This document shows, piece after piece, positions 48,353 through 57,324 of a DNA stretch of 64,000 bases. The notes under the pieces are model-generated. The model made no database searches. It had not been told where the DNA came from and saw nothing but the letters and a program-made list of their open reading frames with translations. The position numbers and the translations under genes are program-made. This DNA is from an uncultured SAR86 cluster bacterium (GTDB lineage: Bacteria; Pseudomonadota; Gammaproteobacteria; Magnimaribacterales; AG-339-G14). Positions within the stretch are counted from its first letter, which is position 1, and the number at the start of each line of letters is the position of its first letter. The DNA is taken from assembly GCA_902595715.1 (NCBI GenBank), contig CACJRI010000005.1, positions 1 through 64,000 of the forward strand. Direction: 5' to 3'.

Positions 48353-49055
48353 ATACGTCGCTTTAATTCCTGCTGCTGGGGTTGGTGCTAGAGCTCAACT
48401 TAAACTTGCTAAACAATTCAATTTAGTAGGAAAAAAAACCATTATTGAATTTGCCATTGACCCTTTTTTGAAAGATGAAAATTGTAAAACTATTTATGTA
48501 GTTGTCGCAGAAGATACTGATGCTTGGGAAGCTCTGTCTATTTCGCAACATAACAAAGTTAAGACTTGCATTGGTGCTTCTACTAGGATGCTATCTGTTT
48601 TGAATGGGCTGAAAGAAATCAAAGAGGATGAAGATAAATCAATATTAGTTGCCGTGCATGATGCTGCAAGACCTTGCTTGGACCTTAAAGATCTTTTGGG
48701 TCTAATGAGTAAAGCTCAGGATGAAATCAAAGAAGATGGGGAAGGTTGCTATCTTTCTTACCAACCAACAGAAAGCGTTAACTTGGTAAAAAATGAAAAA
48801 GTACAAAAATCCTTAGATCGAAATAACGTTTGGTTGTCAGCGACACCTCAAGTTTTTTGTTTGGAAGATCTATTGTCAGCTTTAACCAAAGCCAGTGATG
48901 ATGAAAAAGTATTTACCGATGAAGTAAGCGCTATGCTGCATTATTTTAAAAAAGACATATCCATTTACCCCTGTAATAAAACAAATATTAAGGTGACTAA
49001 AAAAGAGGATTTGGAAACAGTAGAGCAATATTTAAAACTTGCTGGCAGAATTTAG
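48345..49055 (+). CDS. ispD: MEP cytidylyltransferase IspD
   Basis: IspD couples CTP to methylerythritol phosphate in non-mevalonate isoprenoid synthesis. The 236-residue protein has PAAGVGARAQLKLAKQF, VHDAARPCL and the C-terminal NIKVTKKEDLETVE. It overlaps ftsB by 8 bases and shares one base with ispF. Confidence 0.95.
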   Translation: MSEYVALIPAAGVGARAQLKLAKQFNLVGKKTIIEFAIDPFLKDENCKTIYVVVAEDTDAWEALSISQHNKVKTCIGASTRMLSVLNGLKEIKEDEDKSILVAVHDAARPCLDLKDLLGLMSKAQDEIKEDGEGCYLSYQPTESVNLVKNEKVQKSLDRNNVWLSATPQVFCLEDLLSALTKASDDEKVFTDEVSAMLHYFKKDISIYPCNKTNIKVTKKEDLETVEQYLKLAGRI

Positions 49056-49537
49056 TGAGCAATCTGAGAATTGGGCAGGGATTTGATGCTCATAAAATCA
49101 TCAAAGGTTCTAAAGATTTCATCTTAGGCGGTATCGCAATCGACTCTGAGTATGAGGTCGTTGCTCATTCTGATGGGGATATCATCAGTCATGCAATCAT
49201 CGATGCCCTCTTAGGTGCTTGTAAGATGGGTGACATCGGCAAATTGGCACCCTCCAATGAGGAAAACAAGGGCGTATCTAGTATTCATCTTTTGAAAAAA
49301 GTTGCCACAATGCTTTTAGAGGCAGGATATAAAATTGTAAATATTGACCTTACTTATGTTGGAGAAGAGCCTAGGCTTGAGAAATTCAAAAAAAAAATTG
49401 AAGAGAATTTAGCTAAAGAATTAAAAATGAATCCCAATGATATTTCTTGCAAAGCAACGACGACAGACGGTTTAGGTTATGAAGGCGCTCGAGAGGGCAT
49501 CAGTACTCAAGCGATTGCTCTCGTTAAGAAGAACTAA
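49055..49537 (+). CDS. ispF: MEcPP synthase IspF
   Basis: IspF cyclises CDP-methylerythritol phosphate. The 160-residue zinc enzyme has RIGQGFDAHKI (zinc Asp and His), VAHSDGDIISHAIIDALLGA and ATTTDGLGYEGAREGI. It starts at a GTG inside the ispD stop (TAGTG). In relatives truD follows; here surE is next, 5 bases on. Confidence 0.97.
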   Translation: MSNLRIGQGFDAHKIIKGSKDFILGGIAIDSEYEVVAHSDGDIISHAIIDALLGACKMGDIGKLAPSNEENKGVSSIHLLKKVATMLLEAGYKIVNIDLTYVGEEPRLEKFKKKIEENLAKELKMNPNDISCKATTTDGLGYEGAREGISTQAIALVKKN

Positions 49538-49542
49538 TTAAT

Positions 49543-50223
49543 ATGAAAATAATACTGACCAATGATGACGGATTTGACCATCCTGGTATCAAAGCTCTTT
49601 TTAAAGAATTGCATGACAAACACGATGTATTTCTTATAGGTCCAGATCAAAATCGAAGTGGATTTAGTAGCGCGATAACTTTTTTGACTCCCTTAAGACA
49701 CAAAAAATATGCGGATAATATATTCAGTCTAAACGGTACACCCGTTGATTGTGTGAAAGTGGCAAGAAACATGCTGTGCCCCTTTGAACCGGAAATAGTC
49801 GTTTCTGGAATAAACCCAGGTCCAAATTTAGGCTCAGATGCCATTTTGTCTGGTACCGTTGGTGCTGCTTTAGATGGTAGGAATTTGAAGTATCCTTCAA
49901 TTGCAGTGTCTGTAGCATCTTTTGAAATCAATGATTTTTCTTTTGCCGCAAAGTTTGTTGCCAAAGTTTTAGACAATCTAGAGAACTTGGACATAGAAGA
50001 CTTTCAAATTTTAAACATCAATGTACCTGATCATAAAGAATTTCCTGATCCTAAAATTAAAATCACTAAAACTTTCCTCAATGAGGAAGAAGGTGAGAAG
50101 AATCTTGATGTGTCCGATCGAAAGAATTTGGAAGATGGATTCATTTCAATTTCCCCAATTAAGATAGACATGCATTCCAACTCTCAACAACAGGTAGTTG
50201 CAGACTGGGCAAAAAATTTATAG
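49543..50223 (+). CDS. surE: 5'-nucleotidase SurE
   Basis: SurE hydrolyses nucleoside monophosphates and is tied to stationary-phase survival in E. coli. The 226-residue protein has TNDDGFDHPGI, GPDQNRSGFSSAIT, SLNGTPVDCVKVA and VSGINPGPNLGSDAILSGTVGAA, split across family blocks. It is followed by pcm. Confidence 0.96.
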   Translation: MKIILTNDDGFDHPGIKALFKELHDKHDVFLIGPDQNRSGFSSAITFLTPLRHKKYADNIFSLNGTPVDCVKVARNMLCPFEPEIVVSGINPGPNLGSDAILSGTVGAALDGRNLKYPSIAVSVASFEINDFSFAAKFVAKVLDNLENLDIEDFQILNINVPDHKEFPDPKIKITKTFLNEEEGEKNLDVSDRKNLEDGFISISPIKIDMHSNSQQQVVADWAKNL

Positions 50224-50228
50224 ATCAA

Positions 50229-50885
50229 TTGAATTTTGAATTTGCCAGAAAAGAATTAACCAAAGAACTATCTCAAAAGGGCATTAAAGATCCGAGAGTA
50301 CTAGAAGCCGTTTACCAAATTCCGCGACATGAATTTGTCGATGCAACATTTACTTCTAGAGCGTACCAAGACATGTCCTTACCAATTGGTCATCAACAAA
50401 CCATTTCACAACCTTTTGTTGTAGCAAAAATGACAGAACTTTTGATTCAAGGAAATGTCTTAGACCAAAAACCTTTAGGAGCGGTTTTGGAGATCGGCAC
50501 TGGCTGTGGATACCAAACAGCAATACTTGCAAGATTTTGCAGAAAAGTATTTTCTTTAGAAAGAATCGAAGCCCTATCACTTCGGGCAGATAATAATTTA
50601 AAGAAAGTTGGTGTGAATAATTACCAGTTACGTTGGTCTGATGGTACTTTAGGCTGGCCAACCCCAAAAAAATTTGATGCCATCATTTGTACAGCTGCAA
50701 TTTCACAAATTCCAAAAAAATTAAAAACTCAACTTGAGGTGCATGGCAAACTTATTTGCCCCGTTGGCGATGGGAAGAAACAACATTTACTACTTTTAGA
50801 AAAAAAATCTAAAGATGAATTTCATGAAACTATTTTAGATTCTGTGTTATTTGTTCCTATGCTTGAAGGAAAGGTTTCTGAATAG
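50229..50885 (+). CDS. pcm: Protein-L-isoaspartate O-methyltransferase
   Basis: Pcm methylates isoaspartyl residues to start repair of aged proteins. The 218-residue protein has VPRHEF-like IPRHEFVD, LPIGHQQTISQPFVVA and the SAM loop EIGTGCGYQTAIL. The TTG at 50229 gives a family-length N-terminus. nlpD and rpoS, which usually follow, are absent; the convergent fdxA ends 2 bases later. Confidence 0.95.
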   Translation: MNFEFARKELTKELSQKGIKDPRVLEAVYQIPRHEFVDATFTSRAYQDMSLPIGHQQTISQPFVVAKMTELLIQGNVLDQKPLGAVLEIGTGCGYQTAILARFCRKVFSLERIEALSLRADNNLKKVGVNNYQLRWSDGTLGWPTPKKFDAIICTAAISQIPKKLKTQLEVHGKLICPVGDGKKQHLLLLEKKSKDEFHETILDSVLFVPMLEGKVSE

Positions 50886-50887
50886 CT

Positions 50888-51214
50888 TTATTCAAGAATT
50901 AATACATCAATTTTATTTGTTTTTTTCTTCCACTCCTCGTGATCTGGCATGGGATCTTTTGCCTCAGTAATGTTCGGCCAAATCTTTGAATATTTTTCAT
51001 TTATTTCAATAAATTCTATTTGATCAGCTGGAACTTCGTCTTCTGCATAAATGGCTTCAATGGGGCACTCAGGTTCACACAAACCGCAATCGATGCATTC
51101 GTCAGGATTGATGACTAAAGTATTTTCTCCTTCATAGAAACAATCTACAGGACATACTTCGACACAATCGGTGTGCTTACAATTGATGCATCCTTGGCCA
51201 ACAATAAAAGTCAT
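50888..51214 (-). CDS. fdxA: 7Fe ferredoxin FdxA
   Basis: This 108-residue ferredoxin carries one 3Fe-4S and one 4Fe-4S cluster. Cysteine blocks [18 protein letters not shown] and [16 protein letters not shown] are complete. The C-terminal extension after residue 60 is as in FdxA of Azotobacter and Pseudomonas. It diverges from cinA with only 22 bases between starts. Confidence 0.95.
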   Translation of the reverse strand: MTFIVGQGCINCKHTDCVEVCPVDCFYEGENTLVINPDECIDCGLCEPECPIEAIYAEDEVPADQIEFIEINEKYSKIWPNITEAKDPMPDHEEWKKKTNKIDVLILE

Positions 51215-51236
51215 TAATCAATTATAATTTAAATTG

Positions 51237-51725
51237 ATGATTTCTAATGACGAACTACAAGATTTAGCTATAAAGATAGGTCAGCTATTAACAGAAACAA
51301 AGAAAAGTGTTTCTACAGCCGAATCTTGTACAGGAGGTTGGATCGGAAAGGAATTTACAGGCATTCCAGGAAGTTCAAATTGGTTTGGTTTTGGGTTTAT
51401 CACTTACTCGAATAAGGCAAAATTAAAAACTCTTGGCGTAAGCAAAGATTCTCTTAAAGAAGAGGGAGCCGTAAGTGAAAGAGTTGTAAAAGAAATGGCA
51501 GAAGGAGCTATAAAAAATAGTGGTTCAGATTTTTCAATTTCAATAAGTGGTATTGCAGGACCTAGTGGAGGAACGGATGACAAGCCGATTGGCACGGTAT
51601 GCTTTGGAATAGGCTCTAAAACCGAAATAATTTGCTTCACCAAACTCTTCGAAGGAAGTCGCGATGAAGTCAGAAAACAGAGCGTAGCTTTTGCTTTAAA
51701 AGAATTATTAAAATGTTTGCAATAA
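51237..51725 (+). CDS. pncC: CinA C-terminal-type nicotinamide-nucleotide amidase
   Basis: This 162-residue stand-alone domain hydrolyses NMN to nicotinate mononucleotide in characterised PncC proteins. It has STAESCTGGWIGKEFTGIPGSSNWF, divided over the active-site region, and ISGIAGPSGGTDDKPIGTV. The N-terminal MoCF-like half of long CinA is absent, as in gammaproteobacteria. An ATG at 51237 is preferred over a TTG just before it. A near-bidirectional TATAAT lies 9 bases upstream. recA follows. Confidence 0.93.
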   Translation: MISNDELQDLAIKIGQLLTETKKSVSTAESCTGGWIGKEFTGIPGSSNWFGFGFITYSNKAKLKTLGVSKDSLKEEGAVSERVVKEMAEGAIKNSGSDFSISISGIAGPSGGTDDKPIGTVCFGIGSKTEIICFTKLFEGSRDEVRKQSVAFALKELLKCLQ

Positions 51726-51744
51726 TTATTAATATATTGTTAAA

Positions 51745-51764
51745 TACTGTATAAATATACAGTT
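51745..51764 (+). promoter_or_regulatory. LexA (SOS) box of recA
   Basis: TACTGTATAAATATACAGTT is a near-perfect gammaproteobacterial SOS box (CTG-N10-CAG with an AT-rich core). It ends 5 bases before the recA ATG. A possible -10 (TATAAA, 51750-51755) lies inside it, so LexA would occlude the promoter. It predicts a lexA gene elsewhere in the genome. Confidence 0.92.
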
Positions 51765-51769
51765 TTATT

Positions 51770-52795
51770 ATGCCTACAAAAAAATCAAAAAAAGACGATA
51801 CATCGTCATCAGAAAAAGGAAAATCCCTAGAAACAGCCATCTCCCAGATTGAAACCCAATTTGGTCCCGGTACCATCATGAGGATGGGCGAAAGAGAGGT
51901 CCAGAGCATTCCAAGTATTTCTACAGGTTCATTAGGATTGGATTTGGCACTTGGCATAATGGGCTTGCCAAAAGGCAGAGTAGTGGAGATTTTTGGTCCC
52001 GAATCTTCAGGAAAAACAACTTTGACTTTGCAAGTTATAGCCGAGTGCCAGAAACAAGGAGGAACCGCAGCATTTATAGATGCAGAGCATGCTTTAGACC
52101 CAGTCTACGCAGAGAAAATTGGAGTAAAAATAGATGATTTGCTTCTTTCTCAGCCTGATACAGGTGAACAAGCTCTAGAAGTTGCCGACATAATGGTTAA
52201 ATCTGGCGGAATAGATGTTTTAGTCATTGATTCTGTAGCCGCATTAGTACCCCGAGCCGAAATTGAAGGTGAAATGGGCGATCATCACGTTGGCCTTCAA
52301 GCTAGACTCATGTCACAAGCGCTTAGAAAAATAACAGGTAATATAAAAAAATCAAATACTCTTGTTATATTTATTAATCAAATTCGAATGAAAATTGGTG
52401 TAATGTTTGGCAGTCCTGAGACTACCTCTGGTGGTAATGCTTTGAAGTTTTATTCTTCAGTTAGATTAGATATCAGAAGAATCGGTACAGTTAAAGACGG
52501 TGACGAAGTTGCAGGAAATGAAACCAGGGTTAAGGTTGTTAAAAATAAAGTTTCACCTCCATTCAGACAGGCAGAATTTCAAATTCTCTACAACAAAGGA
52601 ATTAACCGAGCTGGAGAAATTCTAGATATCGGAGTAGAGAGGAAAATCGTTGAAAAGGCAGGCGCTTGGTACGCTTACGATGGAGAAAAAATTGGTCAGG
52701 GCAAGATCAATGCTAGTCAGTGGTTAAAAGATAACCCCAATATAGCTAAGAAAATAGAAAAACAGATTACAGACTCAATCAAAGAGACCCAATAG
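51770..52795 (+). CDS. recA: Recombinase RecA
   Basis: RecA forms filaments on single-stranded DNA for strand exchange and triggers LexA cleavage. The 341-residue protein has Walker [32 protein letters not shown] in blocks, [11 protein letters not shown], and [26 protein letters not shown] in family segments. No Shine-Dalgarno is visible between the SOS box and the ATG. recX does not follow; instead the 3' end overlaps the convergent proS by 21 bases. Confidence 0.98.
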   Translation: MPTKKSKKDDTSSSEKGKSLETAISQIETQFGPGTIMRMGEREVQSIPSISTGSLGLDLALGIMGLPKGRVVEIFGPESSGKTTLTLQVIAECQKQGGTAAFIDAEHALDPVYAEKIGVKIDDLLLSQPDTGEQALEVADIMVKSGGIDVLVIDSVAALVPRAEIEGEMGDHHVGLQARLMSQALRKITGNIKKSNTLVIFINQIRMKIGVMFGSPETTSGGNALKFYSSVRLDIRRIGTVKDGDEVAGNETRVKVVKNKVSPPFRQAEFQILYNKGINRAGEILDIGVERKIVEKAGAWYAYDGEKIGQGKINASQWLKDNPNIAKKIEKQITDSIKETQ

Positions 52796-54052
52796 GTCTT
52801 TTTCCGTTATTTCAGATTTTGTCTGATCTTCTCTTTTTATTATTTCGATTAAACCTTTTTCAATGTTTTTTTCGCTAATGACTATTTGATAGGGGTTACC
52901 CATTAAATTGGAATCAGAAAATTTATTACCTGGAGATGCATCTCTATCGTCATAAAAAACATCTACATTATTATTCATAAGGTAAGAGTAAATTTCACCA
53001 GCTTTGGTTTTGACTATCTTTGATTTCTTTTCGTTGATTGATATTAAGGAACAATCAAAAGCAGAAATATTTTTAGGAAAAACAATACCTTCATCATCAT
53101 GATTTTGCTCTATAGCAGCTGCCACAATTCGAGAAACTCCAATTCCATAGCAGCCCATTTCTAAAATCTTCTGACTATTATCATGTTGGACACTAAGACC
53201 CATAGCTTTACTGTATTTATTACCTAGTTCGAATATATGACCTACTTCAATTCCCTTTTTAATTGAAAGTTTGCCGTATTCGCTATCAATATCAGAGAGA
53301 TCTTTTTTTTCAATTTTTTTCTCAATTTCTTTCCTTAGAGAATCATCTAATAATTCAATGTTCGATGAAAAATCTTCATCGTTGAATACTAATGTATCCT
53401 CTCCAGAATCTGCTAGTACATGAAATTCTTCAGACATATTTCCACCAATCGCTCCTGAGTCAGCTTTTACAATCTTGTAATCAAAGCCAATTTCGTCAAA
53501 TATCTTTTGATAACACTCTTTCATATCTTGATAGCTTTTACTCATCCCTTTTTCGTCAAGATCAAACGAATAAGCATCTTTCATTAAGAACTCTCTACCT
53601 CTCATTACCCCAAATCTAGGTCTAATTTCATCTCTAAATTTCGTTTGTATTTGATAAAAAGTTTTCGGCAGATCTTTATGACTTTGTAATTCTTGACGAC
53701 ATATGTCGGTAATGACTTCTTCATGCGTAGGTCCTAGATAAAATTCCCTTTCATTCCGATCCGAAAAACCTAATAGTTCTGGGCCCATTTGCTCTGACCT
53801 TTTTGTTTCGTCCCACAGAGATTTTGGTTGAACCATTGGCATTAAAACTTCTAAGCAACCATATTCATTCATATTTTTTCTAATGATTGATTCGACTTTA
53901 TTTAAAATTCTTAAGCCAAGCGGCATCCACGAATAAATGCCAGAAGCCAATGGCTTTATCATATTGCTTCTGATCATAAGTTTGTGACTAATGAGTTCAG
54001 CGTCTTTTGGGGCTTCTTTTTGAGTTTTATAGTGAAATGAGGAAGCTTTCAT
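52775..54052 (-). CDS. proS: Prolyl-tRNA synthetase without editing insert
   Basis: ProRS charges tRNA(Pro). The 425-residue class II enzyme has motif 2 ([27 protein letters not shown] in blocks), [15 protein letters not shown], motif 3 ([18 protein letters not shown]) and a C-terminal anticodon domain. E. coli-type ProRS has about 570 residues with a roughly 180-residue INS domain that deacylates Ala-tRNA(Pro); here a linker of about 45 residues ([11 protein letters not shown] to [10 protein letters not shown]) replaces it. It is convergent with recA. Confidence 0.96.
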   Translation of the reverse strand: MKASSFHYKTQKEAPKDAELISHKLMIRSNMIKPLASGIYSWMPLGLRILNKVESIIRKNMNEYGCLEVLMPMVQPKSLWDETKRSEQMGPELLGFSDRNEREFYLGPTHEEVITDICRQELQSHKDLPKTFYQIQTKFRDEIRPRFGVMRGREFLMKDAYSFDLDEKGMSKSYQDMKECYQKIFDEIGFDYKIVKADSGAIGGNMSEEFHVLADSGEDTLVFNDEDFSSNIELLDDSLRKEIEKKIEKKDLSDIDSEYGKLSIKKGIEVGHIFELGNKYSKAMGLSVQHDNSQKILEMGCYGIGVSRIVAAAIEQNHDDEGIVFPKNISAFDCSLISINEKKSKIVKTKAGEIYSYLMNNNVDVFYDDRDASPGNKFSDSNLMGNPYQIVISEKNIEKGLIEIIKREDQTKSEITEKDLLGLFD

Positions 54053-54122
54053 TTAAAATATAAATTAATATTCGGCTTTAAAAATTAATAATACTAAAAA
54101 AAGATGCTTACAGTGAGGATTA

Positions 54123-54404
54123 ATGCCTATTTATGAGTACCAATGCAGTAAATGCGACAAAATATTTGAAAGAATCGTTTCTGTAGCAGACTCTACAAAA
54201 ACTGTTTTTTGTGATTGCTCTCCAAAAGCAAAGGCTAAAAAAATTATCTCAGCACCTTCCTTTCGTTTAGAAGGATCTGGTTGGTATGAGACTGACTTTA
54301 AGACAGGTAATAAAAAAAATCTTGTACAATCAGACGTAAATAGTAAAAAAACATCTAAGGAACCAAAAAAAACAGAAAATTCAAAACCTACTAAAAAAGA
54401 TTAA
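54123..54404 (+). CDS. FmdB-family zinc ribbon protein
   Basis: This 93-residue protein starts PIYEYQCSKCDKIFERIVSV, a CxxC zinc knuckle, with a second pair in FCDCSPK. The C-terminal third is a low-complexity Lys/Ser/Thr tail. The family (FmdB, named for a putative formamidase regulator) has no settled role; genes of this type commonly precede aspS in gammaproteobacteria, as here. Confidence 0.85.
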   Translation: MPIYEYQCSKCDKIFERIVSVADSTKTVFCDCSPKAKAKKIISAPSFRLEGSGWYETDFKTGNKKNLVQSDVNSKKTSKEPKKTENSKPTKKD

Positions 54405-54419
54405 AAAATCTTTCTCATT

Positions 54420-56183
54420 ATGGAACGCACTCAAATAAAAAATATTTCTAATAAAGAAATTGATTCTTCATTTCTTATTTCTGGCTGGGTTGAAAAGGTT
54501 AGGGATCATGGCGGTGTCATATTTTTAGATGTCAGAGACGCATCTGGGTTGATACAAGTTGTTGTTGAGCCAGACGATAAAGAATTATTCAAAAAGTCGG
54601 AATCTATAAGAATGTCTTATGTTCTTGAAGTTACAGGAATTCTCAGAAAAAGACCTAAAGGCACAACTAATGATTCATTGGCATCTGGAGAACTTGAACT
54701 AGTTTCAAAAGAAATTGATATCCTTTCCAAAAGCAGACCTTTGCCCTTTCAGCTAGATGAACATGCGAAGGTCGGCGAAGAAGTTAGGCTCAAATACCGT
54801 TACTTGGATTTGCGAAGACCAGAAATGCAATCAAATCTAAAAATTAGATCTCAAGTAAATCACATCATCAGAAGCCATCTCATTGAAGATCAGTTTATTG
54901 AAATTGAAACTCCAATGATGGCTAGAGCTACTCCAGAAGGAGCTAGAGACTTTCTTGTCCCAAGCAGACTTTACAATCAAAAGTTTTATGCTCTCACTCA
55001 GTCTCCACAGCTTTTCAAACAAATGTTGATGATTGGTGGTTTTGAAAAATACTTTCAAATTGTTAGATGCTTTCGGGATGAGGATACCCGCAAAGATAGG
55101 CAGCCAGAGTTTACTCAATTGGATATCGAATTATCTTTTGTTAAAGAAGCAGATATTCTAAGTATCTCTGAAAGCCTTATCAAAAGAATATTTTTTGAAA
55201 CTTTAGATACAGAATTTGACGATTTCCAAAGAATTAAATATCAAGAAGCAATAAAGGAATATGGCTCAGATAAACCTGATTTAAGAAACCCTTTAAAGCT
55301 TGTCGATGTAAAAGATATTTTTGAAAAGTCTTCATTTAAGGTTTTTGCAGATCCGGCCAAGAATGAAAAGGCAAGAATTGTTGCTCTTAAAATTGAACAA
55401 GAAATAAGCAGAAATAAAATAGATGAGTACACTAAATTTGTCGGTAATTTTGGAGCAAAAGGACTAGCCTATATAAAAGTAAATGATTCTGCAGATCTAG
55501 AAAATGGGCTTCAGTCTCCAATTCTTAAATTCCTTTCTAACGAAGAGATTTCTAGTTTAGCTGAAAGGCTTGAACTCAGTTCTGGAGACACAGTCTTTTT
55601 TGGCGCCGATCACAGAAATGTTGTAAACGATTCTATGGGCGCATTAAGAGAAAAATTAGGTGAAGATCTTAACTTAATAGATTTAGAGGCTTATAAATTT
55701 GTTTGGATAACAGACTTTCCTTTGTTTGAAGAGGATATTCAAGGAAACTTGTCTCCATCACATCATCCTTTTACAGCAACTCAAGGAGGTCTCCAAGCTC
55801 TTAAGAAAGATCCAGCAAATGCTTTTGCAAAGGCATATGATCTTATTTTAAACGGTAGTGAAATTGGAGGCGGTTCTTTGAGAATTAATAATTTTGATGA
55901 ACAATTGGAAGTATTATCCATTTTAGGAATAGAAAAAAAAGAAGCGGATGAAAAATTTGGTTTCTTTTTAGAGGCTTTGTCCTATGGATGTCCTCCCCAT
56001 GGCGGAATTGCTTTTGGATTAGATCGTTTGATCATGTTGCTTTGTAAACAAGAATCCATCAGAGATGTAATTGCTTTTCCAAAAACTCAATCCGCAACTT
56101 GCTTGCTTTCCGATGCTCCGAGTTTAATTGATCAAGATCAATTAGATATGTTATCTATAAAAATTCTTGAAGAGGATAAATAG
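54420..56183 (+). CDS. aspS: Aspartyl-tRNA synthetase
   Basis: AspRS charges tRNA(Asp). The 587-residue bacterial-type enzyme has the OB-fold anticodon domain (ISGWVEKVRDHGGVIFLDVRD), motif 1, motif 2 (RCFRDEDTRKDRQPEFTQLD), the bacterial GAD insert (about residues 280-410), and motif 3 (GIAFGLDRLIMLL). With GatCAB in the genome it could be non-discriminating; sequence alone does not settle this. The stop overlaps the yebC GTG. Confidence 0.97.
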   Translation: MERTQIKNISNKEIDSSFLISGWVEKVRDHGGVIFLDVRDASGLIQVVVEPDDKELFKKSESIRMSYVLEVTGILRKRPKGTTNDSLASGELELVSKEIDILSKSRPLPFQLDEHAKVGEEVRLKYRYLDLRRPEMQSNLKIRSQVNHIIRSHLIEDQFIEIETPMMARATPEGARDFLVPSRLYNQKFYALTQSPQLFKQMLMIGGFEKYFQIVRCFRDEDTRKDRQPEFTQLDIELSFVKEADILSISESLIKRIFFETLDTEFDDFQRIKYQEAIKEYGSDKPDLRNPLKLVDVKDIFEKSSFKVFADPAKNEKARIVALKIEQEISRNKIDEYTKFVGNFGAKGLAYIKVNDSADLENGLQSPILKFLSNEEISSLAERLELSSGDTVFFGADHRNVVNDSMGALREKLGEDLNLIDLEAYKFVWITDFPLFEEDIQGNLSPSHHPFTATQGGLQALKKDPANAFAKAYDLILNGSEIGGGSLRINNFDEQLEVLSILGIEKKEADEKFGFFLEALSYGCPPHGGIAFGLDRLIMLLCKQESIRDVIAFPKTQSATCLLSDAPSLIDQDQLDMLSIKILEEDK

Positions 56184-56917
56184 TGGCAGGACATTCTAAG
56201 TGGGCCAACATAAAGCATCGCAAAGGTCGTCAAGATGAAAAAAGACAAAAAGTCTTTTCAAAACTAATTAGAGAGCTTACCGTTGCAGCAAAATTAGGAG
56301 GACCTGAACCTGCAGATAATCCAAGATTAAGACTGGCTCTGGATAAGGCTCTTGGAGCCAATATGCCAAAGGATACAATAGAAAGGGCTATAGCAAGAGG
56401 CTCTGGAGATCAGGAAGCGGAAAATTTAGAAGAAACTATTTATGAAGGCTATGGTCCCAACGGGGTTGCCATAATCGTTGAAACTTTAACGGACAATAAA
56501 AATAGAACAGTTGCTGAAGTAAGACATGCCTTTTCTAAATATGGGGGAAGTTTAGGTACCGATGGGTCTGTTGCATATCTATTTACAAAGGTTGGCCAAA
56601 TAGTTGTTGCAAATACTGATGAGGAAAAGATATTTGATATCTCTGTATCCAATGGTGCAGATGAAGTTGAAAAGGGCGACGAAAATAATCTTATTATTTC
56701 AGTTGAAGCCGAAGAATTTCATAATCTTAAAAATGTTCTCGAAGAGAATGAAATAAAAATTAACCAATATGAGTTGATTATGAAAGCATCAAATAGCATT
56801 GAGCTTGATGATGAAGCCTCTGAAAAAGTCATCAATCTTCTTGAAAGTCTTGAAGATTTGGATGATGTGCAAAATGTTCATTCCAATGCCGAGTTTTCTG
56901 AAGGGAGCTTTGCTTGA
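56183..56917 (+). CDS. yebC: YebC/PmpR-family protein
   Basis: This 244-residue three-domain protein starts AGHSKWANIKHRKGRQDEKR, the family signature. YebC proteins are reported as transcription regulators and, more recently, as translation factors for proline-rich sequences. It starts at a GTG within the aspS stop (TAGTG). In relatives ruvC follows directly; here a nuclease gene takes that position. Confidence 0.95.
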   Translation: MAGHSKWANIKHRKGRQDEKRQKVFSKLIRELTVAAKLGGPEPADNPRLRLALDKALGANMPKDTIERAIARGSGDQEAENLEETIYEGYGPNGVAIIVETLTDNKNRTVAEVRHAFSKYGGSLGTDGSVAYLFTKVGQIVVANTDEEKIFDISVSNGADEVEKGDENNLIISVEAEEFHNLKNVLEENEIKINQYELIMKASNSIELDDEASEKVINLLESLEDLDDVQNVHSNAEFSEGSFA

Positions 56918-57324
56918 TGACGAATTCAAGGAATAAGGGAGCATCATTTGAAAGAGAAATTGCAAATGCTTTGAACGATTCTTTGGAATTAAAAAAACCA
57001 TTAAAAAGAATATTGGAGCAAACTCGAGAAAAACATCTTCCCGATCTTATTCTTGGCAATTGGTATATTGAATGCAAGAGATATGGGCAAGGCGCAGAAC
57101 CTCTTGAAGGCTGGTGGGATCAAGTGATTGCTGCAACTCCAGAAGATAGTTATCCAGCTTTGATCTATAAATTCAATCACAGGCCTATCAAGGTAAGAGT
57201 ACCACTCCATGTTGTGAACAATAATCTTCCTAAAGATTTTAATAATACATGCGATTTTTCTTTAGACAGCTTCACAGTTTTACTTAAATCTCTCTTTGAG
57301 GAAGATATAAAAAGGCATCTTTAA
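56917..57324 (+). CDS. PD-(D/E)XK nuclease, candidate Holliday junction resolvase
   Basis: This 135-residue basic protein begins NKGASFEREIANAL (Glu12, Glu14), followed by LPDLIL (Asp43) and YIECKR (Glu52-Cys-Lys54): an E...D...ExK nuclease core like that of Hjc and phage-type resolvases. EGWWDQVIAATPEDSYPALIYKF follows, with conserved-looking tryptophans. It sits between yebC and ybgC, exactly where ruvC-ruvA-ruvB lie in other gammaproteobacteria. The ATG at 56917 overlaps the yebC TGA by one base; a TTG one codon upstream is possible. The stop shares one base with ybgC. Resolvase function is inference from motif and place. Confidence 0.72.
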   Translation: MTNSRNKGASFEREIANALNDSLELKKPLKRILEQTREKHLPDLILGNWYIECKRYGQGAEPLEGWWDQVIAATPEDSYPALIYKFNHRPIKVRVPLHVVNNNLPKDFNNTCDFSLDSFTVLLKSLFEEDIKRHL

